Source: Hyphomicrobiales bacterium (GTDB taxonomy: Bacteria > Pseudomonadota > Alphaproteobacteria > Rhizobiales > Rhizobiaceae). From it: a stretch of DNA of 64,000 nucleotides. Shown here piece after piece: positions 25,743-34,617 of the stretch (positions are counted from its first letter, which is position 1; the number at the start of each line of letters is the position of its first letter). Below the pieces are notes generated by a model. That model was not told where the DNA came from and ran no database searches. It saw only the letters and a program-made list of their open reading frames with translations. The stretch spans positions 1 to 64,000 of the forward strand of contig UCHV01000016.1 in the NCBI GenBank assembly GCA_900472395.1, written 5' to 3'. A program made the position numbers and the translations under genes.

Positions 25743-27815
25743 TCACGGCCGGCGGAAGAGCACGAGGCTGCGGCCTTCGAGCTCGAAATCCTTTTCCTTG
25801 GTGATGACCTGACCATGCTTGGTCACATCCGCCGTGGTCAGTTCCAGCACCCAGCCGCCCTCACCGAATTGCGGAATGCGGAAAGGCACCGTGCCTTCAA
25901 AAGGATTGAACAGCATCAGCACGTCGTGCCAGATGCCCTCTTCCTCCTTCAGGTCGCCACGACCGATATAAAGGCCGATAGTCGAGCCCTCTTCCCACTG
26001 TTCCGCCGTCTGGAAACCGCCGCCTGCATTGAACCATTTCACATCCAGCCCATCGCGCCAGTTTTCGCGGCGAAGAAGCGGCTGGGTCTGCCGGAGACGG
26101 ATGAGCTGGCGCGTGAACTCGCGCAACTCCTCGCAGGTCTCCGGCAAGTCCTCCCAGTGGACCCATGAAATATCGCTGTCCTGGCAATAACCGTTATTGT
26201 TGCCCATCTGGCTGCGGCCGAACTCGTCACCGGCGAGCAGCATCGGCGTGCCGTGAGAAAACAGCAGTGTGGCGAGGAAATTGCGCTTCTGGCGCTCGCG
26301 CACCGCATTGATGCCCTCGTCCTCGGTCGGGCCTTCCTCGCCGTAATTGTAGGAACGGTTGTCGTTATGGCCGTCGTTATTGTCCTCGCCATTCGCCTCG
26401 TTGTGCTTCTCGTTGTAGGAAACGAGGTCGTTCAGCGTAAAACCGTCATGGGCGGTGACGAAATTGACGCTGGCCCACGGGCGGCGACCGCGCTGGTCAT
26501 ACAGATCGCCCGAACCGAGCAGGCGGGCGGCAAAATCGGTGGGCACGTTGTCGCCCTTCCAGTATTCGCGCACCGTGTCGCGATATTTGTCGTTCCATTC
26601 GGCCCAGCCCGGCGGGAAACCACCGACCTGATAACCGCCCGGCCCGATATCCCAGGGCTCGCCGATCAGCTTCGTTTTGGAGAGGATCGGATCCTGCGTC
26701 ACGGCATCGAAGAAACCGCCGCGCTGGTCGAACCCTTCCGGTTCGCGGCCGAGGATGGTGCCGAGATCGAAGCGGAAACCGTCGACGTGCATGTGTTCTG
26801 TCCAGTAACGCAAGCTGTCCATCACCATCTGCAGCACGCGCGGATGCGAGGTGTTCACCGTGTTACCGGTGCCGGTATCGTTTATGTAATAACGGTGCTG
26901 ATCCGGCAGGGTGCGGTAATAGGAAAAGTTGTCGATGCCCTTGAACGACAACGTCGGGCCAAGCTCGTTGCCTTCGGCCGTGTGGTTGTAGACCACGTCG
27001 AGAATGACCTCGATACCGGCATCATGGAACGCGCGCACCATGTCGCGGAAACCGGCAATGCCGTTCGGTCCGTAATAACGCGAGGCCGGCGCAAAAAAGC
27101 CGATGGAATTGTAGCCCCAGAAGTTGTTGAGCCCCTTGTCCAGCAGATGCTGGTCCTGCGGGAATTCATGGATCGGCATCAGTTCGACGGAGGTAATGCC
27201 AAGGCTCTTGATATAATCCACCGTCGCCTTGTGACCCATGCCCTCGAATGTGCCGCGCAGCTTTTCCGGGATCGCTTTGTTGAGTTGGGTAAAGCCCTTC
27301 ACATGCGTTTCATAAACGATGGTCGCGGGCCAGGAAATGTTGGGCGAAGTATCCTTGCCCCAATCGAAACCATAGGGGTCGATGACCTTGCATTTCGGCG
27401 TGTAGGGCGCGCTGTCCAGTTCGTTGAAGGTCAGGTCCTTGTCTTCGGCCAGGAGATCATATGCGAAATGCGCCTCGTTCCACTTGAACTCGCCCACCAG
27501 TTCGCGCGCGTAAGGATCGATCAGCAGCTTGTTGGCATTAAAGCGATGGCCGCCTTCCGGATCGAACGGTCCATGCACACGATAGGCATAAAGTTGGCCC
27601 GGCTTCAGGCTCGGCACGTAACCATGCCAGATCTCGTTGGTATATTCCGGCAGTGTCAGCCGCGCGATTTCGGTCGAACCGCTGTCATCGAAGAGGCAAA
27701 GCTCTACGCGTTCGGCATGGGCGGAGAAGATCGCGAAATTGGTGCCCTCGCCATCGAAGTTGGCACCAAGCTGGGTCCATGATCCTGCCGTGATCTCGAA
27801 ATGCTTCACTGTCAT
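25743..27815 (-). CDS. glgX: Glycogen debranching enzyme (GH13 isoamylase type)
   Basis: Hydrolyses alpha-1,6 branches left after phosphorylase action on glycogen. The 690-residue protein has an N-terminal CBM48 domain (about 15-110: GANFDGEGTNFAIFSAHAER, YRVHGPFDPEGGHRFN) and a GH13 catalytic barrel. Conserved regions seen are DVVYNHTAEG, GFRFDLGTIL (nucleophile Asp), FVTAHDGFTLNDLV (catalytic Asp) and a terminal beta domain. The ATG at 27815 has AGGG just upstream. glgA is nearby in opposite orientation, and two small membrane-protein genes lie between them. A weak stress-promoter match lies about 40 bases upstream. Confidence 0.94.
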   Translation of the reverse strand: MTVKHFEITAGSWTQLGANFDGEGTNFAIFSAHAERVELCLFDDSGSTEIARLTLPEYTNEIWHGYVPSLKPGQLYAYRVHGPFDPEGGHRFNANKLLIDPYARELVGEFKWNEAHFAYDLLAEDKDLTFNELDSAPYTPKCKVIDPYGFDWGKDTSPNISWPATIVYETHVKGFTQLNKAIPEKLRGTFEGMGHKATVDYIKSLGITSVELMPIHEFPQDQHLLDKGLNNFWGYNSIGFFAPASRYYGPNGIAGFRDMVRAFHDAGIEVILDVVYNHTAEGNELGPTLSFKGIDNFSYYRTLPDQHRYYINDTGTGNTVNTSHPRVLQMVMDSLRYWTEHMHVDGFRFDLGTILGREPEGFDQRGGFFDAVTQDPILSKTKLIGEPWDIGPGGYQVGGFPPGWAEWNDKYRDTVREYWKGDNVPTDFAARLLGSGDLYDQRGRRPWASVNFVTAHDGFTLNDLVSYNEKHNEANGEDNNDGHNDNRSYNYGEEGPTEDEGINAVRERQKRNFLATLLFSHGTPMLLAGDEFGRSQMGNNNGYCQDSDISWVHWEDLPETCEELREFTRQLIRLRQTQPLLRRENWRDGLDVKWFNAGGGFQTAEQWEEGSTIGLYIGRGDLKEEEGIWHDVLMLFNPFEGTVPFRIPQFGEGGWVLELTTADVTKHGQVITKEKDFELEGRSLVLFRRP

Positions 27816-27853
27816 ATCCCTGCCGCGCGATTGAGGATTAAGGTTCGGCCATT

Positions 27854-27878
27854 AATGATGCAGCGCGGCATTCGTTCC
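27854..27878 (-). promoter_or_regulatory. Weak EcfG-type promoter match upstream of glgX
   Basis: On the minus strand, GGAAC at 27878-27874, 16 bases, CATT at 27857-27854. It has the TT of the consensus but A instead of G in CGTT. Confidence 0.35.
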
Positions 27879-27981
27879 CTTCGCCGGATGGAAATATGGC
27901 AATCGGCGCTCGAGACTTCCCGATCCGCGCCTTCTCTCTATGTGCGGATGAGTAAGCATCACAGCCACGGAGGAGTTTTCC

Positions 27982-28263
27982 ATGCCCGCACTCTCACCGG
28001 AAGAACTTGAAGGCCGTCTCAATGCGCATCGTGAACTGATGATCACCTGGCTTGCGGCAATGATGGGCGGAGAGGATACGACGAAAGCCTTGCTGCACAA
28101 GCTGACAGACGATTCCACATTCAAGGATCACGAGGAAGATCCGGGCATCGCCCCCGGCGAAGGTTTTGCAATCGAGACCGCTACGGCGCGCGAAAGCCGC
28201 TCTATCGTGGAAGCCGCGCGCGCCCGCATGAAAGCACAGCAGAAGCTCGGCGCGGGTCATTAA
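27982..28263 (+). CDS. Conserved-looking small protein, unknown
   Basis: A 93-residue soluble, mostly helical protein, not recognised. The sequence opens LSPEELEGRLNAHRELMITW and carries an acidic middle (DHEEDPGIAPGEG). A good ribosome site (CGGAGGAG, 8 bases before the ATG) and normal codon use support it. It diverges from glgX. There is no membrane segment and no signal peptide. Confidence 0.65.
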   Translation: MPALSPEELEGRLNAHRELMITWLAAMMGGEDTTKALLHKLTDDSTFKDHEEDPGIAPGEGFAIETATARESRSIVEAARARMKAQQKLGAGH

Positions 28264-28292
28264 CGGGCCGGTCACATATGTGGCGATTGTGT

Positions 28293-28317
28293 GGAACGTA
28301 AGTCTTCGATCTCCGTT
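28293..28317 (+). promoter_or_regulatory. EcfG-type promoter of a 25-residue membrane peptide gene
   Basis: GGAAC at 28293-28297, 16 bases, CGTT at 28314-28317: a perfect consensus match, 29 bases upstream of the ATG at 28347. Confidence 0.7.
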
Positions 28318-28346
28318 CTTTACTCACCAGTCAGGGAGTAAGAACA

Positions 28347-28424
28347 ATGACCAAAGAATGGTTCGAAGCCGCCAGTGTCGTTCTCGCAGTCGCCGTGTGC
28401 GCCTTGCTTGTCGTCCCGGTCTGA
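28347..28424 (+). CDS. 25-residue single-pass membrane small protein
   Basis: A short gene with a good ribosome site (GGGAG, 8 bases before ATG). It encodes a charged head (MTKEWFEAAS) and one hydrophobic segment (VVLAVAVCALLVVPV) reaching the C-terminus. A perfect stress-type promoter stands at the expected distance. Such tiny stress-induced membrane proteins are often missed in annotation. Its function is unknown. Too short for statistics; the case rests on promoter, ribosome site and the clean hydrophobic segment. Confidence 0.55.
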   Translation: MTKEWFEAASVVLAVAVCALLVVPV

Positions 28425-28482
28425 CCTGATTTATCCGCCGGCGGTGAGCCGTCGGCGATCATGATCTCTCCGCCGTTTGGAT

Positions 28483-28507
28483 GGAACGAATCTCGAATCC
28501 CACGGTT
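28483..28507 (+). promoter_or_regulatory. EcfG-type promoter upstream of 28558 gene and pfpI-like gene
   Basis: GGAAC at 28483-28487, 18 bases, TT at 28506-28507 (local CGGTTAG, like the site at 21586), 51 bases before the ATG at 28558. Confidence 0.5.
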
Positions 28508-28557
28508 AGCTCCTCATGAAAAGGCAAGAGACCTTTTCGGGCGACGGGAGAAACAAG

Positions 28558-28755
28558 ATGACCCAAATTCTGTGGAGACTGAGGCGTCTCTTCACCATCG
28601 CTCGGGTTCCGCAACCGGTCAAAACCGGTCTGGACCACGAGCCTCATGTGGTCGTGCCGGAAGCCGTTCAGCTTCCCTTGCCACGATCCCCGCGGGAAGA
28701 AATGAGCGTCCCCGCCTCGATCAACGGACGCGATCTTTCCACCGGCCGCCTGTGA
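28558..28755 (+). CDS. Small protein of unknown function
   Basis: A 65-residue protein starting TQILWRLRRLFTIARVPQPV, with a basic amphipathic N-terminus and a Pro-rich remainder; not recognised. GGGAG lies 7-8 bases before the chosen ATG. An upstream in-frame ATG at 28516 would add 14 residues but lies close to the promoter motif. It ends 43 bases before the PfpI-family gene, so the two may share a transcript. Confidence 0.55.
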   Translation: MTQILWRLRRLFTIARVPQPVKTGLDHEPHVVVPEAVQLPLPRSPREEMSVPASINGRDLSTGRL

Positions 28756-28798
28756 CATCACCTGCGATGGCCGCAACAGACAACAGAAGGAGAATTGC

Positions 28799-29356
28799 AT
28801 GACGAAGATCGATTCCGCCCGCATCCTTATCCTCGCGACTGACGGCTACGAGCGCTCCGAACTGCGTGTTCCGCTTGATGAACTGAGGAACAAGGGCGCA
28901 GACGTGAAGATCGCGTCGATCAAGACCGGCGAGATCAAGAGCTGGGACAAGACCGACTGGGGCGATAGCGTCAAGGTCGATCTCGAAGCCGCCAACGTCA
29001 ATGCGGCAGACTATGACGCCCTGGTCCTGCCGGGTGGCCAGATCAACCCGGACAAGCTGCGCGCAGATGCAAGCGCCATGAAGGTGGTGCGCGATTTCGT
29101 CAAAAGCGGCAAGCCGGTTGCAGCCATCTGCCACGCGCCGTGGCTGCTGATCGAAGCCGATGCACTGCGCGGCCGCAAGGCAACTTCCTACCCATCCATC
29201 CGCACCGACGTGAAAAATGCCGGCGCATCCTGGAAGGACGAGGAAGTGGTGGTCGACAACGGCATCATCACCTCGCGCTCGCCGGAAGATCTGCCCGCCT
29301 TCGTTGGCAAGATTGTCGAGGAAGTGCAGGAAGGTCTGCACAAGCGCGCGGCCTGA
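28799..29356 (+). CDS. DJ-1/PfpI family protein (YhbO/YraA type)
   Basis: A 185-residue protein of the class I glutamine amidotransferase-like DJ-1/PfpI family. The nucleophile elbow is ICHAPW (Cys and the next His), the acidic partner is the Glu of DGYERSEL, and the VLPGGQINPD loop is present. Family members act as proteases, glyoxalases or protein/DNA deglycases during carbonyl and oxidative stress; the exact reaction is debated. AGAAGGAG lies 5-6 bases before the ATG. It probably lies in the stress-linked transcript starting at 28483. A terminator follows. Confidence 0.9.
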   Translation: MTKIDSARILILATDGYERSELRVPLDELRNKGADVKIASIKTGEIKSWDKTDWGDSVKVDLEAANVNAADYDALVLPGGQINPDKLRADASAMKVVRDFVKSGKPVAAICHAPWLLIEADALRGRKATSYPSIRTDVKNAGASWKDEEVVVDNGIITSRSPEDLPAFVGKIVEEVQEGLHKRAA

Positions 29357-29389
29357 CTGAGGCCAGCAGCCAAGGCATGATGAACAAAG

Positions 29390-29416
29390 CGCTCGCCGGT
29401 CAGGCGGGCGTTTTTT
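29390..29416 (+). terminator. Rho-independent terminator after the PfpI-family gene
   Basis: An 8-bp stem (CGCTCGCC / GGCGGGCG, one G-U pair), a 5-base loop, then TTTTTT. Confidence 0.88.
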
Positions 29417-29494
29417 GTTTCGAGACATGCTCGGGCAGCAAGACGAAGAGGGAAAAGTGAATGCCCGCTATTCAGCTGCTCGCTACTCGCTTCC

Positions 29495-30553
29495 TCAACC
29501 CACCAGTTTCAAAAACGCCAGCAACCGCCGCTCATCGGCCTTGAGGCCACTTGTCTCTTTCTCCACCAGCTTTGGCGTCGCCATGATCTTCTGCAAGGGC
29601 GAGACATCCTCGGCAAGCGCCAGAATGCCGGGATGGATATAGCTCGAACGGCACACTGCCGGCGTATTCTGCAACTCCTGCGAGGCCGCAGCCGTCAGCA
29701 GCTTGATCTTCACCGCCTCCTCATCCGAAACCGCCTTCCACGCCGCCATGAACGACGCCAGACTGCCACCCCAGGTGCGAAAGGTCTTGGCCGAGATCGG
29801 CAGGTCCGAGGCCGCGGCGAGATAGGCGTTCAGCCGTCCGCTATCGATACCGCGCGGCACACCGTCTTCGTCCGGCCAGGAAAACAGCTGGCGGCCCGGC
29901 AGGTCGGCAATGGTCTCGAGAATGCGCTGCAGGCGCGGATGCCGTATCGTGTGGCTCACACGCTTGCCGCCCTTGGCGGTGAATTTCAGCACCATGCTGT
30001 CATCGGAAAGCACCATATGCCGCTTCAAAAGCGTCGTTGCGCCATAGGTCTTGTTTTCCTTGGCGTAGGCACGGTTGCCGACCCGCAGATGCGTCGCATC
30101 GAGCAGCGCCACCAGCGCCGCAATTACCGCCTGCGGGCCGATAAGCCCCTCGCCCAGATCGCGCTGCACCTTGCGGCGTATCCGCGGCAACGCCTCCGCA
30201 AACTCGATCATCTGATCGTATTTCAACTCGCTGCGAAACGATTGCCAGTCCGTGTGATAACGATACTGCTTTCGCCCCCGGCTATCGAAACCGGTCGCCT
30301 GCAAATGACCGCTCGGATCGAGACAAATCCAGACATTTTCATAGGCCGGCGGCAGGCCAAGCGCACCGATACGCAGCTTGTGCGCTTTTTCCGCCAGAAT
30401 GGAACCGTCCGGCAGCTTGTAACAGAAGCCCTTGCCACGTCGCAGACGCCGGATACCCGGTTCGCTGTCACTGACATAGGTCAGCCCTATGGTGGAGAGG
30501 ATGGCGAGCCCTTCGCCGGGCTCTGAAACGGAGGTGGATGAAAGCGCGTCCAT
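29495..30553 (-). CDS. DNA topoisomerase IB
   Basis: Relaxes supercoils by a 3'-phosphotyrosyl nick, a bacterial homologue of poxviral/eukaryotic topoisomerase I. The listed protein has 352 residues. Visible are the N-terminal domain motifs GKGFCYKLPDG and YRYHTDW, the catalytic Arg in LRVGNRAYA, Lys in KFTAKGGK, HTIRHPRL, the FRTWGGS segment and the catalytic Tyr in CRSSYIHPG. Start choice: ATG at 30553. A GTG at 30592 gives 13 more residues but lies upstream of a consensus promoter. With that promoter, transcription would begin near 30555, implying a leaderless message. Confidence 0.92.
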   Translation of the reverse strand: MDALSSTSVSEPGEGLAILSTIGLTYVSDSEPGIRRLRRGKGFCYKLPDGSILAEKAHKLRIGALGLPPAYENVWICLDPSGHLQATGFDSRGRKQYRYHTDWQSFRSELKYDQMIEFAEALPRIRRKVQRDLGEGLIGPQAVIAALVALLDATHLRVGNRAYAKENKTYGATTLLKRHMVLSDDSMVLKFTAKGGKRVSHTIRHPRLQRILETIADLPGRQLFSWPDEDGVPRGIDSGRLNAYLAAASDLPISAKTFRTWGGSLASFMAAWKAVSDEEAVKIKLLTAAASQELQNTPAVCRSSYIHPGILALAEDVSPLQKIMATPKLVEKETSGLKADERRLLAFLKLVG

Positions 30554-30561
30554 GCCCGCAG

Positions 30562-30587
30562 AACGGCGATCCCGGCGGCTTGGTTCC
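30562..30587 (-). promoter_or_regulatory. EcfG-type promoter of topoisomerase IB gene
   Basis: On the minus strand, GGAAC at 30587-30583, 17 bases, CGTT at 30565-30562. It ends only 8 bases before the ATG at 30553, so use of this site would give a transcript with almost no leader. Confidence 0.5.
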
Positions 30588-30629
30588 GTCACGTTCCGGT
30601 TTGTACGATTGTCGCCGAAAATGACCGCT

Positions 30630-32330
30630 TTAACCCAGCCGGGCCACTTCCTGGCGACGATCCTCGGCAGTGCGTTCCAGCTGATCGCGCGGCGCGGTCA
30701 GCGTCCAGCGGAAACCCTCGACCGGATATTCGGTATCGGCGCGCCCGGCAAAGGCGGCGGCGGCATGGCGCTTGATGATCGTCGTGCCGAAACCGGTGGA
30801 AGCGGGCGCACGCACCGGCGGCCCACCACTTTCCTCCCAGACCAGTTTCATCGTGCGTTCGCCGCTTTCCGTCGCCACATCCGACCAGGAAATCCGCACC
30901 TGGCCGCTTTGGGTGGATAACGCTCCGTATTTCATCGAATTGGTCGTGAGTTCATGCAGAACCAGGCCGAGATTTTGCACCGCCTCCGCCTTCAGCACGA
31001 AATCCTCGCCACGCATTTCCACGCGGTCGAGCGTTTCGGAAAAGTTCGACAGATGGATTTCGATCACGCGGCGCATCGGTACGCCTGCCCATTGCTCGCG
31101 CGCCAGCGCCTCGATAGAGCGGCCAAGACCCTGCAGGCGTGTGCTGATGGCGCGCTGAAAGTCATCCATCGTCGTGTCCTGCCGCGCCAGCTGGCGCATC
31201 ATCGCCTGGATCAGCGTCAGGATATTCTTCGTTCTGTGCACCAGTTCATGCAGGATCAGGTGAATGCGATCTTCCGCCTGGCTGCGGTCGAAGGACGCGT
31301 TGGACAAGGCTATCGCCACATGGTTGGCTTCGATGATCCTAGTTTCGACCGGCGAAACGATCTCGCCCTTGCCGATACGGTCTGCCATATCGGCAATCTG
31401 CCGGATCGGGATACGCAACTGCCGCCCGACCAGCCAGGCAAAACCGAAACCGATCAGCAACAGAAACAGGCTTCCCGCAATAAGGTAACGCCATGTGCTG
31501 AGAATGCTTGCCTGCGCGGATGCGATCGGCCCCCAGACGATAACCCGCCAGGACCATTCGGGATGAATGTAATAACCGTACATCTGCCGGGGAGAGCCGC
31601 CGACATCCTCGATCGTGCCGTTTTGCCCCTTCATCAGAAGCAGCATGTCGGCCGGAAATGCGCCTGCAACCGTCAGGTCGGTCGCGCCATCGACCGCCAC
31701 GATCTTGCCGGTCTGATCGACGATTGCCGCCGACCAGTCCGGCGGCAGGCTTTCGGTCGAAAGCACATCCTTCAGATTGCTGACGTTCTGGGTGAGAATG
31801 AGAGCTGCCCCGTCGCCCGGCAATTCCTTCGGCAAGGGCAAGGTGACATTAAAGACCCAGTTGCCGCTGGTGGCGCCGCGAAATACTTCCGATACCTCGA
31901 CCTTGCCGGAGCGCAGCGCAGAGGCCAGCGATGCCGGATTGCCCATCTTGCTCAGCGCGGCTTCGAACGGTACGCGCGTATTGAGAAGAAGCTGGCCATC
32001 CTCGGTCACAAGCAGTGCATAAAGAGAACTGCCGCGCAGGCTATCCTGAGTGCGGCGATGAAACGCTTCCAGTTCGCCGCGCTCGATCTCGGGCGAATTT
32101 CCGAGCAGCCGCAGCGTGGTTGCCATGTCGCGTAACTCTCGGTCGATGGCGCGGCCAAGAACCTGTGCGTCTTCCGCAGTCTCGCTGTTGAGCTTTTCCC
32201 TCTCGTTATGCTCCAGCTGGAACATAAGGAATATGACGAAGGCCAGAAGCGGAAGAGCGATGACGGCTGCAAAGGCTATCAGGTAGGCACCAATCGTCGC
32301 TTTGGGAAAAAGGTGCGAAAACCTACCCAT
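30630..32330 (-). CDS. Membrane sensor kinase of the HWE/HisKA2 type
   Basis: A 566-residue sensor kinase. It has a membrane helix at about residues 13-37, a Cache-like periplasmic sensing domain (about 40-280), a second helix at about 288-308, and a HAMP region. The H-box is HELVHRTKNILTLIQAMMRQ, then LVLHELTTNSMKYGALS (N-box) and LVWEESGGPPV with the WE residues, the mark of HWE kinases, and GFG near the end. HWE/HisKA2 kinases often phosphorylate PhyR-type regulators controlling the general stress response, which fits the surrounding stress promoters. No response regulator is adjacent. Confidence 0.88.
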   Translation of the reverse strand: MGRFSHLFPKATIGAYLIAFAAVIALPLLAFVIFLMFQLEHNEREKLNSETAEDAQVLGRAIDRELRDMATTLRLLGNSPEIERGELEAFHRRTQDSLRGSSLYALLVTEDGQLLLNTRVPFEAALSKMGNPASLASALRSGKVEVSEVFRGATSGNWVFNVTLPLPKELPGDGAALILTQNVSNLKDVLSTESLPPDWSAAIVDQTGKIVAVDGATDLTVAGAFPADMLLLMKGQNGTIEDVGGSPRQMYGYYIHPEWSWRVIVWGPIASAQASILSTWRYLIAGSLFLLLIGFGFAWLVGRQLRIPIRQIADMADRIGKGEIVSPVETRIIEANHVAIALSNASFDRSQAEDRIHLILHELVHRTKNILTLIQAMMRQLARQDTTMDDFQRAISTRLQGLGRSIEALAREQWAGVPMRRVIEIHLSNFSETLDRVEMRGEDFVLKAEAVQNLGLVLHELTTNSMKYGALSTQSGQVRISWSDVATESGERTMKLVWEESGGPPVRAPASTGFGTTIIKRHAAAAFAGRADTEYPVEGFRWTLTAPRDQLERTAEDRRQEVARLG

Positions 32331-32561
32331 GCAACACGCTCAACGTTTTCAAGCCCGGCGATATTTTCGCGGCCCCCGCCATTCGCATTCCGATAATCCT
32401 GCCCCTCGTCCCGTCCAAAGAGGTTAACGCCTTCTATCCGAATTCCGATGCGAAACCAAGTTGGATTGTGTGTGAGGCTCACGAAAACCGATTCTTGTGG
32501 CGAGATAAACCTATAATTTGAAAGGGTTTTTAGCGATTTCATCAGAAACTCGCCTGCAGAA

Positions 32562-32594
32562 ACGCGAAAGGGAAGCCGCGTGAAACGGCTTCCC
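32562..32594 (-). terminator. Terminator of the sugar ABC operon
   Basis: A 9-bp perfect stem (GGGAAGCCG / CGGCTTCCC) with a 7-base loop, then TTTCGCGTTT on the minus strand, 28 bases past the ATPase stop. The rest of the 291-bp gap upstream of the HWE kinase shows nothing recognisable. Confidence 0.75.
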
Positions 32595-32621
32595 TCGGCA
32601 ATTTTCGAGCGAAAGAAAACG

Positions 32622-33728
32622 TTACAGACGCAGGCCGCTTTTGGGATCGAATACCACTGCCTTGTCGAGGTTGAAGGCGAAGCGGAACCTGTCTCCCGGC
32701 TGGCAGGCGACTTCCGCACGGGTGCGGGCGGTAAAGTGTTTACCCCCGAGTTCGGCCGTGACGAACGTGTCGGAGCCGGTCGGTTCGGTCATGATCACAG
32801 GTGCCTCGATCTCTGCGATCGAGCGGGCTTGCGGGTCGAGCAAACTGGTATCGGTGATGGCTTCGGGCCGCAGACCGAGCAGCACGGCCTGCCCTTCCTT
32901 CAATGAACCGGCCGCCACAGTCGGCGGCACGGGCACGGTGATATTCTGATCACCGAACAGCGCGATACGCGCTTCGCTGCCGGACCCAGACACCTTGCCA
33001 TCCAGCATGTTCATCGCCGGCGAGCCCATGAAATCGGCGACGAACAGGTTGGCCGGCAGATTGTAGATTTCCGCCGGTGTGCCGATCTGCTGCACCGTGC
33101 CTTCCTTCAACACGACGATCTTGGTCGCCAGCGTCATTGCCTCGATCTGGTCGTGGGTGACGTAAACGATGGTGGCATGGGTGTTCTGGTGCAGAGACTT
33201 GATTTCGGCACGCACTTCGACGCGCAGCTTTGCGTCGAGGTTGGACAGCGGTTCGTCGAACAGGAAGACGCGCGGTTTGCGCACCAGCGCGCGGCCCATG
33301 GCAACACGCTGACGCTGGCCGCCGGACAGCTGGCTCGGACGACGCGTCAAGAGATGTTCGATCTGCAGCGTTTTTGCCGCCACCTTCACCGCCGCAGCAC
33401 GCTCGTCCTTCGGCACGCCGCGCATTTCCAGCGCGAATGCGATGTTTTCTTCCACCGTCATGTTCGGATAAAGCGCATAGGACTGGAACACCATGGCGAT
33501 GTCGCGCTGCGACGGATGCAGGTCGTTGACCACCTGCCCGTCGATGACGATATCGCCCGAGGTCAGCGGCAACAGGCCGGCAATGGCGTTCAAAAGCGTG
33601 GACTTGCCACAGCCGGACGGGCCGACGAGAACGAGAAACCCGCCCTTTTCCAGCTCGATATCGATGCCCTTGAGGACTTCGACATTACCGATCTTCTTGC
33701 GCAGGTTCCTGATTTCAAGAAAGCTCAT
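32622..33728 (-). CDS. Sugar ABC importer ATP-binding protein (UgpC/MalK type)
   Basis: A 368-residue ATPase energising a CUT1-family carbohydrate importer. Seen are Walker A GPSGCGKST (about 38-46), signature LSGGQRQRVAMGRALVRKP, Walker B FLFDEPLSNLD and VTHDQIEAMTL. A C-terminal TOBE/OB regulatory domain covers about residues 240-368. It is the last gene of the four-gene operon, 4 bases after the second permease gene, with a terminator downstream. Confidence 0.93.
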   Translation of the reverse strand: MSFLEIRNLRKKIGNVEVLKGIDIELEKGGFLVLVGPSGCGKSTLLNAIAGLLPLTSGDIVIDGQVVNDLHPSQRDIAMVFQSYALYPNMTVEENIAFALEMRGVPKDERAAAVKVAAKTLQIEHLLTRRPSQLSGGQRQRVAMGRALVRKPRVFLFDEPLSNLDAKLRVEVRAEIKSLHQNTHATIVYVTHDQIEAMTLATKIVVLKEGTVQQIGTPAEIYNLPANLFVADFMGSPAMNMLDGKVSGSGSEARIALFGDQNITVPVPPTVAAGSLKEGQAVLLGLRPEAITDTSLLDPQARSIAEIEAPVIMTEPTGSDTFVTAELGGKHFTARTRAEVACQPGDRFRFAFNLDKAVVFDPKSGLRL

Positions 33729-33732
33729 GAGT

Positions 33733-34617
33733 TTATCCCTTGACTGCGCCGGCCATCAGGCCACGCACGAAATAGCGTCCGGCGACGATGTAGACGAACA
33801 GGGTCGGCAGCGCCGCGAAGACCGCAGCAGCCATGTCGACATTGTATTCTTTCACGCCGGTGGAGGAGGCAACGAGGTTGTTGAGCGCCACCGTCATCGG
33901 CGATGAGCCGCCGGACGAGAAGGACACGCCGAACAGAAAGTCGTTCCAGATATTGGTGAACTGGTAGATGACGGTGACGACGATGATCGGCCCCGATGTG
34001 GGCAGAAGAATGCGCCAGAAGATGCGGAAGAACCCGGCACCATCCATCATCGCCGCCTTGATCAACTCGTCCGGAAACGCCTCGTAATAGTTGCGGAAGA
34101 ACAGCGTCGTGAAACCGAGGCCGTAGATCACATGTACGAAGACGAGGCCCGTAGTGGTGTTGGCGATGCCCATCATGCCGAGCATGCGCGCCATCGGGAT
34201 CAGCACCGCCTGAAACGGGATGAAGCAGGCAAACAGCATCATGCCGAAAACGATCTTGTGGCCCGGAAAACGCCACTTGGTCAGCACGTAGCCATTTAGT
34301 GCGCCGAGCAATGTGGAGATGATCACCGCCGAAACCACCATTTTTATGGAGTTCCAGAAATACCCCTTGATGCCGGTGCAGGTGACGCCGATGCAGGCCT
34401 CGCCCCACGCCTTGGTCCAGGCCGCGATCGACGGTGAAGACGGCAGCGACAGCATGTCGCCGCCACGGATCTCGTCGAGCGATTTCAGCGAGGTGGTGAG
34501 CATGACATAGAGCGGCAGAAGATAGATGGCAGCAAGCAGAATGAGCAGGCCGTAAATCACCACGCGGGCGGTTTTTGCCGAGCCGCCGCTGACGGTTTCG
34601 TGGACAGCGCCGCTCAT
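33733..34617 (-). CDS. Sugar ABC importer permease (MalG type)
   Basis: A 294-residue permease with about six membrane segments and the EAA docking loop DELIKAAMMDGAGFFRIFWR. It pairs with the permease encoded just upstream, whose stop overlaps this gene's start by a single base. The closing motif ends GLMAGAVKG. It belongs to the CUT1 carbohydrate class with a binding protein of the glucose/mannose type. Confidence 0.92.
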   Translation of the reverse strand: MSGAVHETVSGGSAKTARVVIYGLLILLAAIYLLPLYVMLTTSLKSLDEIRGGDMLSLPSSPSIAAWTKAWGEACIGVTCTGIKGYFWNSIKMVVSAVIISTLLGALNGYVLTKWRFPGHKIVFGMMLFACFIPFQAVLIPMARMLGMMGIANTTTGLVFVHVIYGLGFTTLFFRNYYEAFPDELIKAAMMDGAGFFRIFWRILLPTSGPIIVVTVIYQFTNIWNDFLFGVSFSSGGSSPMTVALNNLVASSTGVKEYNVDMAAAVFAALPTLFVYIVAGRYFVRGLMAGAVKG

